From Boesenbergia rotunda (taxonomy: Eukaryota; Streptophyta; Magnoliopsida; Zingiberales; Zingiberaceae): a DNA stretch of 64,000 nucleotides. Position numbers and translations under genes: made by a program. The number at the start of each line of letters is the position of its first letter. Position 1 is the first letter of the stretch. Location of the stretch: positions 186,001 to 250,000 of the forward strand of contig JAGFNQ010004746.1 in the NCBI GenBank assembly GCA_024364735.1. The letters run 5' to 3'. The notes under the pieces were generated by a model that did not search any database, was not told the DNA's origin, and worked only from the letters and a program-made list of their open reading frames with translations. Positions 11,401 through 23,275 of this stretch are shown one piece after another.

Positions 11401-14400
11401 CTCCACCAGGTCGTGGATATGCCAAAACTGCAATGTCACCTTCCTTAAAGTTCCACTTGCATTCATGAACTGGAAGAACAATGGCATCATACCACCCTGA
11501 ATTGAACATAAAAAATAGCATTATTGGAGAAAATTTGCATGATAGAACAATATTCTTATCATGTTGATACAGTATGATCAAGATGTGGATGACTCAACAA
11601 CAGATAAAATATAATTTCATATAACTCAATCCAAAAGTAAAGCAAAAATTTCAGCTCCTGATTGTATTAAGCTATTGCCCCTGAAGATGTCCATATCATC
11701 TTAATCTCCTCTTTTATTGTATTAAGCTATTGCCCCTGAAGATGTCCATATCATCTTAATCTCCTCTTATTTTATCCTAAATTTGGGTTATACACAAGTT
11801 TTATCATCTATTGGGGCTGTACGAAATTACTTGCAGGCAATATTTTTGTTGTCTACCGGAAAATAGAAATCCCACAAGAGGCAGTTTTCATCTCTATCTG
11901 CAATGCTATTTTTAGTATGCATTACTTCTTAACTTGACGACACTCTAAACAAGGAGAAAATGCAATGAAATGAACAGACGTCTCACCCAATACCAGCAAG
12001 AATGGAAAACAAAGCTAATGAATATTTTTGAGTTATTATTTGTACCAGTCAACATTCTCTGGACGGAAGAACAATTACTCAGCCAGACACTGTAGTAGCA
12101 AGTATTGTTCCTTGGTAGAACATATACTTCAAGGTTACAGACTAGCTTGACCTGCATAAACAGGCACATTATCTTCCAGGTAAGTTCTGTACCCAGAGAA
12201 AGCCAAATCCAATTCTGTTATCCAGGTAACAGAGCCAACCATGATCAACTTGGGTCTATAGCAAGAATCACCATAAAATTCTTGTAAGCATCCATGAGAA
12301 AGTACAGTAATCACACAATCAAGCGATACGGAGAAAAAGCAGTCGAGTGCTACTTTCAATCAGACAACCAGAGAAAATGTGACATAGGAATTTTGCAAAA
12401 CCAGAATGTTCTGATTAACTTTGATGTATATATGTAACATAAGGGAACTTGACATTCCACTTCAATCTTTGATTAAGTAATGACCTTCTAGGTCAAATGT
12501 AAATATAGTTTAGCAAGAATCAACACAAGTAGGATTCACAGCTCTCCACGGTTAAGGTCAAATTTCAAAGACCAGAAAAAACCACTAGTAGTTAGATCAA
12601 CAAGTATGCTTCTTGTGGCTCCTAGGAACACTATGTTTATTTTGCATGCTATGATGTCACCAACTTAGTCTAGCCTAACAAAGATTCACCTATGGATCAC
12701 CTCGGCATATGCAGTCATGTACGAAGTCAGGATACGATTAAAAATTATTTAACAAGTCATGCAAAAGATGCATCTTTGAAGCGGCATCTCTAAAATTAAT
12801 TATAGTCATTTGATCTCTGAATTGCTTGGACCAACATTGATATATACAGAGAGAAACTAAACAAACATGGCCATCTCTAGAATAAATTGCAATGTGCTTA
12901 CCTCTCTCTCTTCTATCGACATTCTTTATTCGAACCATGATATGTGCATCCTTTGTTATATTCTCCTGAAGCTCCTCATAGGTGCTGTTTAGCTGTGCTC
13001 GGCATTCCTCAAAAAGCAAAGGCTCAAAAACTCTAATATACTCTTCATCAGACTCAAATTGACCAGGGACACACTGCAAATCTGTCTCTTCTGCAAAGGG
13101 TCAATATTTGGATAGTTCAACAATGTTGTTTGCAGTACTTGGATATAACCCTATCTACACTGAGTTACATCTAAAATTAAGATAGCAAACATATTGTTGA
13201 TATACCACATTAGAAATTTAGAATAATGATCAAATTAATAGTTCACGTGAAATTGGAACTGGACACAGTTGCATAAAACAACTCAAAACAGTCCGTGGTA
13301 AAATAAAGCAACCAGTAAACTAAGAGAAAGGTCAGGGCTAAGAATCAGCAAAACGTGTGCAAACCTGGATGATGCCAAAACTTCTCACTTGTCACCTCCC
13401 TGAGTAGACGTTCTACAGATGTATCTTGGCATTGAGGGTTGATTGAATTCAGGCCTCCTGGAATAAGGATTCTTTTTGGACCCTAATTTGTGATCAGTGT
13501 TGCCTAGTCCAGGAACAGGAGGCTTCCTAGATGAAACAGAAGAGTTTTTGGATTGTCTGGTGTCCACAGATTGCTTGGAAGGGCCCTGTCCTAGAACTGG
13601 AGGATATGTTTCTGAAAACTCCTCGTTGTGGTTCAGCTTCCTTGGGCGAGTTATACCTCCTGAAATTACATCTCCATTTGGTTCAGTTTTCAGGTTAACT
13701 GATTCCATAGTTGAACAGTATTCAGTGCTCATGATGTCAGAGTGATTTTGATTTTTAGCATTTGGTCTTTCAGCAACCCCAGGAGTGCTAGTACAAGATG
13801 AATCCTTAACAGTTCGGGTAACAATTGGTGCTGTAAAAGAAGTCTGCCTCATAGGTGTTGGTTTCATTGAGCTAGCCTGCTTAGCATCCTCCACATTTAT
13901 GAAGACAGTTTGTCTGGCTCTTTTTTTACCCAACATTGCCTCCTTGTGCTCATCAATTTTAGGCCTCTTAACAGGATTATTTACAAATCTCAGAGCATGA
14001 CTTGCTTCAACTCCTTTTACTTCTCTCGGTTTTACAATTGAGGATTCTCCAAATCCATCATCAGGGGCATCCACTCTAGAATTGCAACTTCCATAGCTAT
14101 CTAAAACAGGGTGATTCTCATTCAGGTCTCTTATTGATTCACAAACTTCATTATTGGTAATTCCCAAAAAAGTAGACTTGTTATGCCTGCTCTCGTCAGC
14201 TTTAACAAGAGACTCACTATCTTCATTCATTATCTGCTTATCAGCAGTGTCACCATCAAGATCCTCTTCTTTATTGCTTGAAATGCTTGTGATATCTTCC
14301 CCATTGACGTCCATGTCAGACCACTCCCCTTCTTCTCTTTCAGCTTCCTGGCCACCCTGACTACCTGACAGCAGTCTGCTAATTTTGTTAACATCTTTAA

Positions 14401-14710
14401 AGCTTGAGGCCGCAGATGTTAAGGCTTGGTCTGTATTTGATTCAGCTCCTGATTTTTCAAATTCTTTTAGTTTCTGTGACACTTCTTTTCTGAAAAAAGG
14501 TTGAAAACCAGAACCAGTTGGTGCATGTGTAAAAGTATGGTTATTCTGTTTTATTTGACATCCTTCAGATGATGGAAAAAGAGTTGAACTGTTCAAATTG
14601 GCAACCGGAAGAGATTTTTGGGGCTCATAATCAATAGGACAATCATCCACATTTACCTCTTCTTCTGGCAGTTCATTAAGATCAAATAGTGGCCTTCCAG
14701 AAACACCCAT
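8493..14710 (-). CDS. SEN1/UPF1-type superfamily 1 helicase (one frame break)
   Basis: Seven coding exons on the minus strand: 14710-13365, 13090-12902, 11496-11401, 11235-11070, 10883-10754, 10679-8913 and 8813-8493. All are GT-AG, about 1337 residues. The N-terminal 450 residues are disordered and acidic, beginning MGVSGRPLFDLNELPEEE, as in the plant family annotated as tRNA-splicing endonuclease positive effector related. A conserved region (RLLREVTSEKFWHHP, FEPLLFEECRAQL, GWYDAIVLPVHE) precedes the helicase core. Core motifs: QGPPGTGKTHT (Walker A, about residue 718), VVIDEAAQASE (motif II), LVGDPQQLPATV, QYRMHPQIRDFPS, TVDAFQGQERDVII and RRMNVALTRARRALW. Expected role: ATP-dependent RNA/DNA helicase acting on nascent RNA or R-loops in the nucleus. 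Frame breaks between about 13433 and 13490: the 5' frame ends in RRPEFNQP, but the homologous sequence QCQDTSVERLLREVT is in another frame. One extra base, probably in the G3 run at 13437-13439, explains it and also restores exon phase. A 5' UTR exon near 16130-15985 followed by a long intron is possible. Confidence 0.9.
11661..11770. repeat. 55-bp tandem duplication in a helicase intron
   Basis: A 55-bp unit containing AAGCTATTGCCCCTGAAGAT is repeated head to tail at 11661-11715 and 11716-11770, nearly identical, inside the intron between exons 2 and 3. It looks like a recent slippage or repair duplication. Confidence 0.75.
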
Positions 14711-16250
14711 TTCATACGTATGCAGATAAAAGCTATTAAATTACACTAACTATACAATCATGCACAATTCTTCACTTAAATTATCCTTGCACTTTTGCAG
14801 GTTTATTCGTTTGAACTAGCTTCTTAAAAACTTTCTGCAAATTACATAATAATACCAGTTAAGAAAAAATAATAATAATTCTCACATTTATATGAGCATG
14901 TGAATGAAAAGATATAGCTATCTTCGTCATTTTTCTGAACTATCACTCTGCATGAAAGTAAATATTCTAATCTTTTGTAAGTGTTGAGCTAGAATAAAGA
15001 TACTTCTTTAAACTACACAATTGTGCATATCTTGAGCAGAAGATGTTAAAGATGAAAATCCCACATATCCCATAAAGAGAAAAGAGGAATATGCTGTGAA
15101 CAAAAATCTTAATGATCCTTGATATCTATTGGTTTAAATAAACATAGAAGGTCCTAGATCTAACCAATTCAGAATCTTTGATAACATTTATAGGTTAAGT
15201 TACAACAAATTCCAATTATAATAAACTAATTCATCTCTGAACAACTCCTGAAGTCAGTTCCAGAATTCAGTTCCTGCTAAAAAACACGCCATAGAACTCC
15301 ACAACCCAGCAATTGGAAACATCCACTCAGTTGCATGTCAAAACTACAACATTGAGAAGTAAACCGTTCCACCCTACTTGTCAAGCCATGAAACAGGGGC
15401 TTGAAAAATCCAATTGCAGAGAAAAAAAGACAAGTTCTCCAGCCACCAATCCGTCACAAACTGACAAATCATCATGCGGTCATGATCATCATAAAACAGA
15501 AGCAACGTGAGAGCAGTCCCACGCTGGGTTAGACTTAGGTTTGAAATCAAAACGAACATTGAGAAACCCAAGGGCTTGTCTCAAAAGATAAGTAGCGTGT
15601 TTACCAATTCCGATCCTCACAGAAACTAATTCCAGCTCCGAACAACTACAGGGTTATGCATTCCAATGAGGGGAGTTCGCTGGAATCATTTCATGCTAAA
15701 AAAACGTCGTTGGAAACAACTAGCTACCAATCGGAGACATCCTCTCGATTGCATGCAAAAAAACACAGCCCATTTAGAGAACCATGAATCAAAGGCTTGA
15801 AGAGCCAATCGCAGAGACAGTCAAACACGATCTCCTCTAACCAATCTAAAGCACAATGACAAAATGAAACAATACAACACTGGGCAAAGCTTAGGGCTTC
15901 AAATTCAAACGAATAGCTAGCAGCCTTAGGGCTTAATCCGCAAATCTAGAACGCGAAGAAGGAACCAGGGCGACGACATCTCACCAAAATCAACCCAGCG
16001 AGGGAGAAGGCAGGGATAGCGCTTCCTCTGGTGAGTGCCCGGGGACGGAGATTGTGGAAGAGGGGATCGCGACGCGAAGATTGCGGAAGAGGGGATCGCG
16101 AGAGAGATCGCTTCGAATGGGGGCTTACACGCAACGGCCGCTACTTATAGAATCTCTGGTCACGTGCTTTTCACGTGCTCACGCGCGGGTGGCTGGGATT
16201 CAGATGCGCTCGGTTTCGACGGTGCGTTATAACTGAAAACCCTTCTGCGA
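14711..16250 (-). other. 5' UTR, probable 5' intron and promoter of the helicase gene
   Basis: No coding frame of quality. On the minus strand a GTGAGA donor lies near 15984, downstream of a purine-rich GAGGGAG region, and TTTGCAG acceptors occur near 14838. A 5' UTR exon with a long intron is therefore plausible, as is common for plant helicase genes. GC content rises sharply at 15970-16230, consistent with a promoter or transcription start for the minus strand. Confidence 0.4.
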
Positions 16251-17485
16251 CTTGGTGCATCTGTCGAAATCATGCGGCTATGTTTTTGGAAAATTTAAAT
16301 TCTTACGACAGATTCGAACGTATAATCTAAAAAATAGGGTGGAAAATGATTAAACGTCTTTTTTTTAAAAAAAAAAGAGAGAATAGAGTCGAATGACTTT
16401 TTTTTTCATATTGTAATATTCAGAATTTGTTGGTATTTTTTAAAATTTATATAAAACACAAAAAATCTAACCCCGATCAAATTATAATAAAAAATAAAAA
16501 TTATATCCCTAATTATCCATACAACAAAATACCTTTCCTTTAAATATTATTAAAATAATATCTCATTCATAATTTAATATATAAACTAATCTTTTTTATT
16601 TTATTCTGAAGTAATTTTGATTAAAATTATATCAAAGTTATATTATTCTTATGTAATTTTGATTAACACTATTTCACCGAGATGTAGTTTTTCGAATTGA
16701 TATAGTTTTAATCAAGATAGTTTAAAATGGAGCATAAAGAGATCTTTTAAATTAAAAATAAGACATTTTTTTTAATTAGGAGGGTTCCATCTGTATAAAT
16801 AACACTAAATAAATAAATTTTGAAACGATTAAAAAAACAAAGAAATATTGATGTTGGAAATTTAAACATCAATTTTTAGAATATGGGAATTTACCATCGG
16901 GCCGCCTAGATTTGAGAAATTTTTAAATCAGATATTGTATTTTGAGAATGATCAAATTACATATTGATTTAGATAGTCTTTTTATTTTACCCTTCTTACT
17001 TACCGCAAATTTCAATTCTTATTATCAAACCATCTGAGTAATAATTAAAAATAAAATATAAAAATTATTATCGTGGTTTTTTTTTGTTGGATCCCTTTCT
17101 ATCAACCTATGGAAAACAAATCTCTCTATCTCTCACATATAAATTTATACAACTTGCCCCGCAGGCATGACGCGTTGGCAATGACTCACTTGAATAATCC
17201 CTTATTTCCGGGTTTGATTTATCCCTGACAGAGCGCGGAGTATGCTGATGGAAGAAATCACCACAGGCTGTTGCATGATCGGGCCATCGGGTGCCAATAT
17301 CATCAGTGGTGAAGTCGTCACGCGTCTCCGTCTCGTCATTTACCCTCGTTGACCGGTGGGGACTCTCGTTAAAGGTCGTGGAACAGGGCGGGTCGGCCAA
17401 GTAGATTAGTCAGGCGCAAGCCTGGATACCCCTTATAAATGCAAAAAAAAACTTATACAACTTGAATTTAATTTTATTACTAATT
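16251..17485. other. AT-rich intergenic DNA with an unplaced GC-rich block
   Basis: Mostly AT-rich without genes. A GC-rich island at about 17150-17420 stands out from its surroundings and reads like part of an old non-autonomous mobile element, but no ends or target duplication could be found. The bases 17477-17485 are the left target duplication of the next element. Confidence 0.35.
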
Positions 17486-17728
17486 GAATAATGATTGGGA
17501 GAGTAAAAATGGGAGAGTGAAAACCATAGTGAATGACGTGGCACCTTGCATGCACGATCTCCGACGGATTCACCGTGCCCCCAGGGTATAGTTTGATTCA
17601 GGACGGCGGCCGAAGGCCACCGATAGTGTCCAAGCGATAATCAGATGTGTGCATGTAAAGTGTCACGTCATGCCACATCATTCACTATGGTTTTTACTTT
17701 CCCGTTTTCACTCTCCCTATCATTGCTC
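17486..17728. mobile_element. Mutator-type MITE, copy 2, carrying the hairpin module
   Basis: Flanked by a perfect 9-bp direct repeat, TTACTAATT, at 17477-17485 and 17729-17737. Inverted termini pair GAATAATGATTGGGAGAG (left) with GAGCAATGATAGGGAGAG (right, reverse strand) and extend for about 60 bp through CATAGTGAATGA. The centre (about 17555-17635) carries GACGGATTCACCGTGCCCCC, GGTATAGTTTGATTCAGGAC, GGCGGCCGAAGGCC and AGTGTCCAAG. It is the same family as the element at 972-1250 but lacks the duplicated left end. No coding capacity. Confidence 0.88.
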
Positions 17729-17737
17729 TTACTAATT

Positions 17738-18906
17738 TAACTACTAAAATCAAAAGTAAGATTTGACATCAAATCTATCTTTTCCAAACTCTACTCTTTA
17801 CGTGGTTGCAAATTCACAATAATACAAATAATTTAGGCTCATAAACTGATTTTGATTAAAACCTATTATTGAGCGTGTATTGCACTCATTTTATGTCATG
17901 TGTAGTTTCTAAAATGCCAAGAAGTACAAATGTACTCTAGTAGTGTCAAGGAGAAAAAAGTTTTCAACTAGAATGCTTGAGCCTAGTCTCCTAGAGACCA
18001 TGACCACATTGGACTTTATCTAAGAGCAAATCAGAACTAAATTGAGCCTACTCTTCCACACTCGGCCCAACCTGGAGGTCTACTCTTAGATAAGTTCGAC
18101 ATGATCCTAATCTCAAGGAGATCAACCCAAATGTTTTAGCTAAAAGTTAACATAATACTGGAGCACCTTTCCGATGTTTGAAATAAGTAATGGAAAACGG
18201 CTTTGAATTCCATATGATCTCAAAAACTCATATGACACGAAATAGATGCAATGTGAGTTCTTTAGGTCGATTAATAGGTTTTGACCGAAAACTCACTGAT
18301 AAATCTAGGCTATTTGTATTTTCTACAAACTTGCACTCATCTGGTAGAATTGAGTGAGAGGAAGATAAATATAGTGTCGAACCTTAGTTCTGATCAAGGA
18401 ACACGATGGGCATTGCCTTTAAGAGACTAGACCTAAAGCATTATCTAACTAAAGATTTTTTTCTCCTTGAAACTACTAGGAAAGCAAGAAAATAGTGGAG
18501 TATACATTTGGACTCCTTGGCACTTCGAAAAATCATTAGACTTGGAATGGATACAATCGAAGTTTTTTAGGTGGATCAGTAAGTTTAATTGAAATTTATT
18601 GATAGACCTAGACTATTTGAATTTTTACAAATTTGCTACCATATGAAATAGTAGAGTTTGGAGAATATATAGATTTGATGTCAAATATTATTTTTAATTT
18701 TAGTAGTTAAATTTAAAAAAACCAAGTGGTATAAATTGATAGGTGAGAGGAAGAGAGAGAGATTTACTTTCAATGAGTGGAGAGAGAGGAAGGGAGAGAG
18801 ATGTTGAGGTTGCATGCATATGAATCATCTCAGGTATATTGAAATTGATGTGTGAAAAGCTAATGTTGGTAGGAAGGATGTAATAGGAAAGGCACCAAAT
18901 TAGTGC
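17738..18906. other. intergenic DNA, no gene recognised
   Basis: AT-rich sequence without credible frames, splice signals or known element ends. A purine-rich GAGAGGAAGAGAGAG stretch lies near 18745-18800. It may be decayed transposon DNA. Confidence 0.35.
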
Positions 18907-18915
18907 ACCCTTTGG

Positions 18916-19293
18916 TAGACGGGATCCTCTATCCCACAAAGCCCCTGTCCCGCCTGTCCCTCCAGTGACGGTCGACAAGTCGTCTGATCGCCGATCGGAA
19001 ATCATCGATGAATTTTGATCGTCGTACCGAATCAAATGATATCCTAGAAGAACGGTAAACCTGTTGGAATCGCTGCAATTGCAATCTCGTCGGATTCAAC
19101 GGTGAATCTGACGAGATCGCAATTGCGGCAATCCCGACGGATTCACCGTACCCCCCAAGGTTTAGTTTTGTTCAGGATCGGCGCCCGGAGGCTGCCGATG
19201 GTGTCCGATCGGCGATCGAACGACTCGTCGACGGTCGCCGAAGAGTGGGACAGGCGAGACAGAGGGTCTGCCCGAGATAGAGGATCTACTCCC
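18916..19293. mobile_element. second Mutator-type MITE family carrying the same module
   Basis: Flanked by a 9-bp direct repeat, ACCCTTTGG, at 18907-18915 and 19294-19302. The termini are long imperfect inverted repeats of about 85 bp: left GGATCCTCTATCCCAC, CCTGTCCCGCCTGTCCC, GATCGCCGATCGGA; right the same read inwards on the minus strand. These ends differ completely from those at 972 and 17486. Yet the interior (about 19130-19210) again holds CGACGGATTCACCGTACCCC, GGTTTAGTTTTGTTCAGGAT and GATGGTGTCCGATCGG. An internal inverted pair (AATCTCGTCGGATTCA and CTGACGAGATCGCAATT) lies near 19083-19125. No coding capacity. Confidence 0.8.
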
Positions 19294-19336
19294 ACCCTTT
19301 GGACATTGTATGATGCATGATCTAAGAATTTTACAA

Positions 19337-19338
<2 letters not shown>

Positions 19339-19377
<39 letters not shown>
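19339..19377. repeat. AT dinucleotide microsatellite
   Basis: About 19 units of AT followed by GAGAGAGAAG and a poly(A) tract, sitting directly left of the next element. The microsatellite blurs any target duplication on that side. Confidence 0.9.
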
Positions 19378-19385
<8 letters not shown>

Positions 19386-19401
19386 AGAAAAAAAAAAGAA
19401 A

Positions 19402-19877
19402 GAGGAATGATCTGCTGCGAACCGCGCGCTGCGGACCGCGTGCGGACAGGCGCATGGTCGATCACCAGACCGATCAAGAAGGTGCCTGATCGGTCTGGTG
19501 ACCGATCAGGCACACGACCTGCGACTTCTCGACACCAACGGCGGCCTTCGGCCGCCGCCCTCGAACAAAACTATAACCTGGGGGGTGCGATGAACCCTAG
19601 GGGGTAGGATGAACCCGTCGGGTATGGGTGAACCCGTCGGGGACGCTCCCGAGCCTCCGGTGGCCGATCAGGCACACGACCTGCGACTTCTCGACACCAA
19701 CGGTGGCCTTCGGCCGCCGCCCCCGAACAAAACTATAACCCAGGGGGGGTGCGATGAACTCTAGGGGGTAGGGGTGAACCCGTCGAGTACGGGTGAACCC
19801 GTCGGGGACGTTCCCGAGCCTCCGGTGGCTGATCAGGTGCTAGTTCGTACGCGATCCGTAGCAGATCATTTCTGTAT
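19402..19877. mobile_element. module-bearing element with an internal 162-bp tandem duplication
   Basis: The ends are inverted: left GGAATGATCTGCTGCGAACC, right (reverse strand) AGAAATGATCTGCTACGGAT. Inside, a unit beginning GATCAGGCACACGACCTGCG is present at about 19504 and again at 19666, and a third partial start occurs at 19831, so the period is about 162 bp. Each full unit carries the module in reverse orientation: GACACCAACGGCGGCCTTCG, GCCGCCGCCC, GAACAAAACTATAACC. The hairpin GGCGGCC-GAA-GGCCGCC is perfect in the first unit. A 9-bp target duplication cannot be shown because of the AT microsatellite. Probably a non-autonomous DNA transposon related to the 40.3-kb element. Confidence 0.65.
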
Positions 19878-20144
19878 ATATCTATATCTCCATCTTTTTT
19901 ATTTTTATTTGGTCTTAATAGAGTTTTTCAAAAAAAATAATGAATCAGGCAGCAGACAAATTGAACCTGGGGTGACCGGACCGGCCCCACGGAAGTTTCC
20001 CACCGGTCACCAGGGTAAATCAGGAAGCGCTCGCGGTGGGCAGTCTAGAAGCCCAGCGTCCCAGGATTATGCCCCATTTGAAGGAAAAATTCCTGCAAAA
20101 TGCGCCGTAACTAGGGATCGAACCGCAGATGCCTGGGTTAACAA

Positions 20145-23100
20145 TGTAACTCCCGCCTTTTTCCCCATACCTTCCGGTGTGGCGGGAGGCGGCATTACGC
20201 TAACATACATATGAACATCGTATTGCAGCGGAAGGGATAAAATAAAAACTTACTTAATTCATGCATGCGACTAGTACTTAAATCATACATACATGTCTTA
20301 ACTATCATTCCTAACATGATGACATGGTAACTTAGCATATAAACGTCATAGGTAGCATCATGATATAACATCCCATAAGTCATCCGTGAGTAACATGAGT
20401 AGCAAGTGTATCTTTTTCTAGACAAACCATCATAAACATAATATGAAACTTATTAGGAATATGCAAAATGTAGAACATGTGACAAAGCATAAATAGTAGA
20501 AGCTTTCTCTTTTTCTTTTGTCATGTCACTGCCACACACACACTCGTGCCCTTCCTGTTGCTTCCCCTAATATCCTCTTGCTTGATCTGCGGTATAAGAA
20601 ATAAGACTATAAGCACACAGACTTAGTAAGACTCTTTCCTACTCACTAAAACATACATCACATAACATAAACATATCACGTCCTTAACATATACTTAACA
20701 CATGGCACAGTTCTTGACATATCATAAAGTATATACATACTTGTCATGGCATAATTCATAGCATGAACATAAATATAAAACATACTTAACATGTCATAAT
20801 TCTTAACATGAACATAAACATAAAACATACTTATCATGGATATTTCCTAACATGGACATAAGCATATTCTGAACATAAACATAAGCGTAGAACATTCTTA
20901 TCATGGCATAATGCATAACATGAATGAATACATGAGTCAAATGCATATACATAAGGATGCTTAATTTAAAATCATACTTTTAGATACTTAAACATAAACA
21001 TAACATCATTGGGGTCCCCGGCTTGTACCACATACATACATCATAAGCGCGCATCCCTAAGTAAATACGAGGTAGCGAGCCTCGACCTACTAGGGTAGGA
21101 ACAACTACGGTAGTTCCAAAAATCGGGGCGTTCTTAAGGTGCCCATCCCTGTTGGACAACTTCGGTAGTCCCAGAACCGTGGACAGCTATGGTAGTTCAG
21201 AACCGAGGCGTTCTTAAGGTGCTCATCCCTTGGACCCTTACTTCGGTCCGGTACAAGCCCATTCATAAAGGAAAATAACTTTGCATGCTTTATCATTCAT
21301 AGACATACATGGCGTAAACATAATCTTGTTTCATGAAGCATAGCATAAGAGTAGGAACAGCTACGGTAGTTCCAGAACCGAGGCGTTCTTAAGATGCCCA
21401 TCCCTTATCATGACATAAATCATACTTGGCATTTCATCATTCATACTTAATTCATAACATCATTATACCTTCATCATTCATACTTATCATTCGTATTTAA
21501 GGCATAAACATTGTCTTCATTCATCTTCTTCTTTCGTAAAACATGACATACATACATAATCATAGTATCCATCATAGGGCATGCATGGGTGAGGTTCTTA
21601 CGAACAAAGTACATACTATTTAGGTTCATGACATTCTACATTACTTAGGTTCATGACATTCATCATAGAGCATGCATAGACTTTCATAAACATATATCTA
21701 TTATAGGCATTTACCGACATACATGCATCATTTTATATAACATGAAACCTACATCAAATACATGTGTTCATGGCATATGGTTAAAACATTCATGAATAAA
21801 ATATAACATATAACCTAAACATATGAAGTCATGATACATAACATATGAAGCTAGGGTTTTGGTAACATAAAAATCCTTACATCATGCTTAACCATATACT
21901 TACATCATAATAACCTATAATCAAGTATCCTTGAGACCTTAACCCAAACCAAACCCTAGATTAGGGTCTTGGCCGAATATTCAATGGAAGAGGGTCTCTT
22001 CATTCGAGCAACATGAGAATGTCCCATAGATAAAAAGGAACTCATACATTACCTACAATGTCATAGTAAGTCATTGGACCCCATATTTAGAGCTAACCCT
22101 AAATCCTAGTCATCCCACTTGACTTGGCCGAAACCCTAATGGGTCACCAACACATGAAGAAATTCATAAAGTTCCAAATTTACATCCTATACCTTACATA
22201 TAATTCCATAGGAAAACATTTGAACCCATGCTTGAAGTTAACCCTAACTTCTTGCCCTATAACCCATCTTGGCCGAAACTTATAAGGTTAATAAGTCATG
22301 TAAAATTCACATAAATCACCATGAACATCCCTTGCATCATGAGAAAACATAAGAAACATCATTAGGAAGTTAGAACTAATCCTAGCCTTGGAACCATGGT
22401 GGTGGCCGAAACCCTAGGAGTCCACTTTCATGGATTTCTCAACTTAGATCTTAAAGCAAAGACTTAAATCATGATAAACATCAAAGGAAAACTATTATAC
22501 CACAGGTGAGGGAGTTTTACCCTTGTTGACTTGGTTTTTAGACCTTAAATCGAGAAGATGATGAAGACCTTGTTGTCCCTTGATCACCCTTAGCCCTTGT
22601 AGCCTTGTAGGAGCCTTGGATCTTCAAGAGAAAGTCCCCTTGTGAAGCTTTTCCAAGGGAGAGAAGCCTTGGTGGGTTTCGGCTAGGAGAAGGAAGAAGA
22701 GGGAGAGGAATGACTTTGGTGGAAGAAGGAAAGAAAAGAGTAACTCCTATGCCTTCTCTTCTCTCATCCCCTCTTTTATACCACATGAAGGGGGCAAGTG
22801 AAGGGTCATGGTGCCTCTTCTCTTGATGACTCTTCACTTCCCTAAGTCTTAACCAAAATCCTCTTCATTCTCTACTAGCACTCCCTTGCTAGGTGAATTG
22901 GTTAGTACATGCATGGTGTTATACTAGGTCCTAGGTTTAATCCTTGGTGCATGCACTTTATTTTTTTATTTTTATTTTAATTTATTTTTCTTTTTAAATT
23001 TCGGCAATGCCCCCTAAGGCCTACCCATAGCCATGCTAATATTCCTAATTTAAACTCATTTCTATTTATATTAAATTCTACCTAAAATCCACTAATAAAC

Positions 23101-23275
23101 ATGGTACTAGAAAACCCATGTAAAGCTCATTAGCACTTAACTTCTTATTTTTATATCGAAATTCATGGATCATCATGTTAAGGTTTATACTAGTATCCCT
23201 ATGTTCCTCGAGAATCTATCTAGGCATGATCAATATTTTAAAAAAAATATTGAGAAAATTTTTCGGATCGTTACA
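20145..23275 (-). mobile_element. 3.13-kb solo LTR or LARD-like element inserted in the SINE
   Basis: On the minus strand the element runs TGTAACGATCC at its start to GGGAGTTACA at its end, the TG...CA form of an LTR. A 5-bp target duplication with one mismatch flanks it (AACAA at 20140-20144, AATAA at 23276-23280). A TATAAAAG box lies about 0.5 kb inside the minus-strand start, separating a U3 of about 500 bp from an unusually long R-U5 of about 2.6 kb. That part contains repeated AACATAAACATA-type sequence and three degenerate copies of a GGTAGTTCCAGAACCGAGGC block near 21100-21400. No gag or pol frame is present, and no second LTR is visible. The clade is not certain; Ty3/Gypsy is suggested by the TGTAACGA start only. 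Confidence 0.65.
22773..22780 (-). promoter_or_regulatory. TATA box of the solo LTR
   Basis: TATAAAAG on the minus strand, followed by AGGGGATGAGAG. It is the best Pol II core promoter match in the element and is correctly placed for an LTR U3/R boundary. If active it would drive minus-strand transcription through the LTR and out into the SINE remnant. Confidence 0.5.

Noticed and set aside
16035..16236. Overlapping plus-strand frames in GC-rich DNA
   Set aside because: Explained by the GC-rich promoter or 5' leader of the minus-strand helicase.
20112..20145. tRNA-like sequence with GGTTCGATCC
   Set aside because: It is box B of a SINE, with SINE body and poly(T) tail after it; no cloverleaf of a functional tRNA.
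19102..20214. Frames of 70-146 codons in the repeat cluster
   Set aside because: They lie across MITE and SINE sequence and mirror repeated units, not proteins.
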